Shown here: positions 62,370-64,000 of the stretch, piece after piece | Position numbering within the stretch: the first letter of the stretch is position 1 | How the letters are laid out: every line of letters starts with the position of its first letter | DNA from: JAUNBG01 sp964442735 | GTDB taxonomy: Bacteria > Planctomycetota > Planctomycetia > Pirellulales > Thermoguttaceae | Direction of reading: 5' to 3' | DNA length: 64,000 nt | Assembly: GCA_964442735.1 (NCBI GenBank) | Contig: CAYUAP010000009.1 | Span: forward strand, 8,047-72,046 | The notes under the pieces: generated by a model | Database searches by the model: none | The model's input: only the letters and a program-made list of their open reading frames with translations | What the model was told of the DNA's origin: nothing | Program-made: the position numbers and the translations under genes

Positions 62370-63485
62370 CTATTGAATCATTTCAATACGTTTTCGGATT
62401 TCAATTTCAATTTGAGACGCACAGGAACGATAGACGTCATAATCGCCTCCTAGGGGGTCTGCAATATCATCGCCGTCTTCACTGAGCAGGAAGACACGAT
62501 TTTTAGCTTCGGGACATTCTTGAAGAATGGCGTTTCGATGTGATTTTCCCATAACGAGGATTAAATCTGCAAACTGGAGAAGTGCGTAACTTAACGGTTG
62601 TGATTCATGGCGATCGAGGGAGAGGTGGTACATTTTCATCACATCCCGGGCCTCTTTGGTGGCTCCGGTATTCGAGGTGGGCATTAAACCGGCCGACATA
62701 ACGACATAGCCATTATCTTCCAATTCGGAAACATCGCAGTTCAAGGCTTCCGCAAGAATTTTGGAGCAGAGTGCTTCTGCCATGGGACTACGGCATGTAT
62801 TACCTGTACAGACGAACAATACAATTTTGGCCGTTAATCGTTTGATATTTTCTTTAGAGATTGCTCCTTCCCGATGGATACTTAATTTCTTTCCTTTAAC
62901 TTCAAGGACTGTTGAGGGATTACCATATTGAACCGGACCATAATCCAGATAAAAATCGACTCGATCCCCCAATGATTCCCGGGCCATTTCCACGGAAGTT
63001 GCAGGGGGTTTACCGGTCATATTCGCACTTGTCAGGACGACTGGTTCATTTAAAGCCTTTAAAACCTCTATGAAAACAGGATTATTCGGAACTCGAAATC
63101 CAAGGGTTTTATTGGGCATTAATACATGTTGTATCGACTCGGGATAGGAATAAAGAAGATTTCTTTGATCTGTTCCGTCAAAAATAAGGGTTAAAGGACC
63201 GGGCCAGCACCGTCGGGCAAGACGTTCACTGATAGGATCTACTTTTGGTATAAATTTTCGAACGACATCCATTCCGGCAACAGCCAATGGCAACGCATGT
63301 CCGACTTTACGCTCTTTGGCATTTATTAAACGGGTAACCGCTTTTTCATTCGAAGCAAGAACGCCCAATCCATAGACTGTTTCTGTTGGAAATACAATGA
63401 CTTCACCTCGATGAAGTGAATCCAGTATTATACCCACCGCTTCTGTTAGTTCAGTTTGTTTTAAATCAACTGTTCGTGACGGCAT
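62370..63485 (-). CDS. Fusion of Sua5/YrdC-type threonylcarbamoyl-AMP synthase and LMW phosphatase
   Basis: This 371-residue protein has two enzymes. Residues about 10-205 are a Sua5/YciO/YrdC domain (PTETVYGLG, AKERKVGHALPL, VLTSANMTGKPPA), which makes threonylcarbamoyl-AMP for tRNA t6A37. Residues about 222-371 are a low-molecular-weight phosphatase domain with CTGNTCRSPMAE (Cys-x5-Arg) and the general-acid loop DIADPLGG. In Firmicutes the two functions (ywlC and ywlE) lie next to each other as separate genes; here they form one chain without a stop. The second domain may act on protein-Tyr or protein-Arg phosphate. The SD GGAG lies 11 bases before the ATG. Confidence 0.93.
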   Translation of the reverse strand: MPSRTVDLKQTELTEAVGIILDSLHRGEVIVFPTETVYGLGVLASNEKAVTRLINAKERKVGHALPLAVAGMDVVRKFIPKVDPISERLARRCWPGPLTLIFDGTDQRNLLYSYPESIQHVLMPNKTLGFRVPNNPVFIEVLKALNEPVVLTSANMTGKPPATSVEMARESLGDRVDFYLDYGPVQYGNPSTVLEVKGKKLSIHREGAISKENIKRLTAKIVLFVCTGNTCRSPMAEALCSKILAEALNCDVSELEDNGYVVMSAGLMPTSNTGATKEARDVMKMYHLSLDRHESQPLSYALLQFADLILVMGKSHRNAILQECPEAKNRVFLLSEDGDDIADPLGGDYDVYRSCASQIEIEIRKRIEMIQ

Positions 63486-63812
63486 CTAGTTTCACTCTCC
63501 TATTTATTAATGTAGCTTAACTACTCCCCGATATTTACAATACCCAATCTATCAACATTATATCACAAAAATTTCATTTCTACAAGGAATAGGAAGAGAA
63601 ACAGGAAATATAAATCGTTGTATGTTTTCAATAGTCCCTATATTTTATCTGTTAAGATAACGAATATGCTTTTCGAAATAATATCTTGAAAAAAATATTT
63701 TACTCTATTGGAATTTGATTTCCCTTCGGATATAATGGTAATTTCAAGGTGTAGAAAAAAGAGTATTACATGAAATTATATTCTTCCTGGATGAGACGTT
63801 TCGTCACCTCCC
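63486..63812. other. Spacer upstream of the Sua5/phosphatase fusion gene
   Basis: AT-rich, no gene supported. GATGAGACGTTTCGTCACC at about 63790-63808 resembles a worn start of the dispersed repeat. Confidence 0.35.
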
Positions 63813-64000
63813 CTGAAAACGGAGTTGACTGGAACGCGGACGTCTCGTCCGCATGCAGGGAACACAGGCGTCTCGCCTGTGTTATTCCCCCTGAAAAAAG
63901 GAGTTGACTGGAACGCGGACGTCCCGTCCGCACAGCCGGGAACATAGGCGTCTCGCCTGTGTTATTCCCCCTGAAAAAAGGAGTTGACTGGAACGCGGAC
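63813..64000. repeat. Three tandem copies of the 79-80 bp double-hairpin repeat (last one cut by the window)
   Basis: GAGTTGACTGGAACGCGGAC starts at 63822, 63901 and 63981. Each copy has GCGGACG-TCT-CGTCCGC (second copy TCC for TCT) and then ACAGGCG-TCT-CGCCTGT with a GTGTTATTCCCCCTGAAAA tail. The pattern and period equal those at 2444-2602. Confidence 0.9.

Noticed and set aside
63813..64000. CRISPR array
   Set aside because: Same 79-80 bp tandem repeat as at 2444; no spacers of uniform size and unique content.

Overview
The window looks like a draft or metagenome-derived chromosome segment from a planctomycete, probably an AT-rich relative of the Pirellulales. Supporting signs are: two adjacent DUF1559 pseudopilin-like genes; a giant surface protein with the LEPR-XLL-type N-terminal signature (LEERLLLS); a Tat-exported Gfo/Idh/MocA oxidoreductase; an ECF sigma gene followed by a von Willebrand A (VWA) protein with an anti-sigma-like N-terminus; an EF-hand/formylglycine-generating-enzyme-like protein; and a PilM-like operon whose proteins carry Gly/Met-rich linkers. 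The phylum call is fairly secure from these families; order and habitat are inference. Two runs of exactly 100 N (31175-31274 and 41438-41537) are scaffold gaps, and both fall in repeats. I found no rRNA, tRNA or CRISPR array.

Layout: 1-2295 has two DUF1559 genes and an unknown membrane protein, all on the minus strand. 2808-10341 is housekeeping: ogt, a BI-1 family protein, ligA overlapping an oxidoreductase gene, and miaB. 10852-14788 is a DUF4912-ribF-tgt run. 15237-26302 holds a 3477-residue extracellular-type protein with an embedded trypsin-like protease, and a Nudix-like gene 2 bases after its stop. 26849-35816 carries minus-strand genes (TPR-like protein, PlsC, zinc-ribbon membrane protein, and a three-gene UroD-like/beta-propeller/nuclease operon) around one plus-strand EF-hand/FGE-like gene. 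36150-42112 runs serA, an isopropylmalate dehydrogenase-type gene, rsmE, a MATE transporter and exbD. 42104-43267 is an Rpn-family nuclease, convergent with exbD and partly duplicated. 43900-47039 is the sigma/VWA pair. 47331-49923 has an esterase and an iron-sulfur flavoprotein. 50475-61017 is the PilM-like trio followed by an HD phosphohydrolase and a GH28 enzyme. The end has a small Fis-like protein, apt, and a Sua5/LMW-phosphatase fusion.

The best candidates for unusual biology are: (1) the Rpn gene, which has its own sigma-70-like promoter and a strong internal ribosome-binding site that would give a separate 105-residue C-terminal protein, as in gene-within-gene Rpn toxin/antitoxin pairs, and whose 3' part, with a Gly-Leu-Glu-Gln repeat of different length, appears duplicated inside the neighbouring exbD region; (2) the giant LEPR-XLL protein with an intact His/Asp/Ser triad in its middle; (3) the PilM-like trio with minisatellite tails and a palindromic leader; (4) a dispersed 79-80 bp intergenic repeat made of two TCT-loop hairpins, with decayed copies through the window.

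Promoters were called by eye from -35/-10 spacing and are predictions. Starts were chosen from visible Shine-Dalgarno (SD) sequences, and several differ from the longest open frame.
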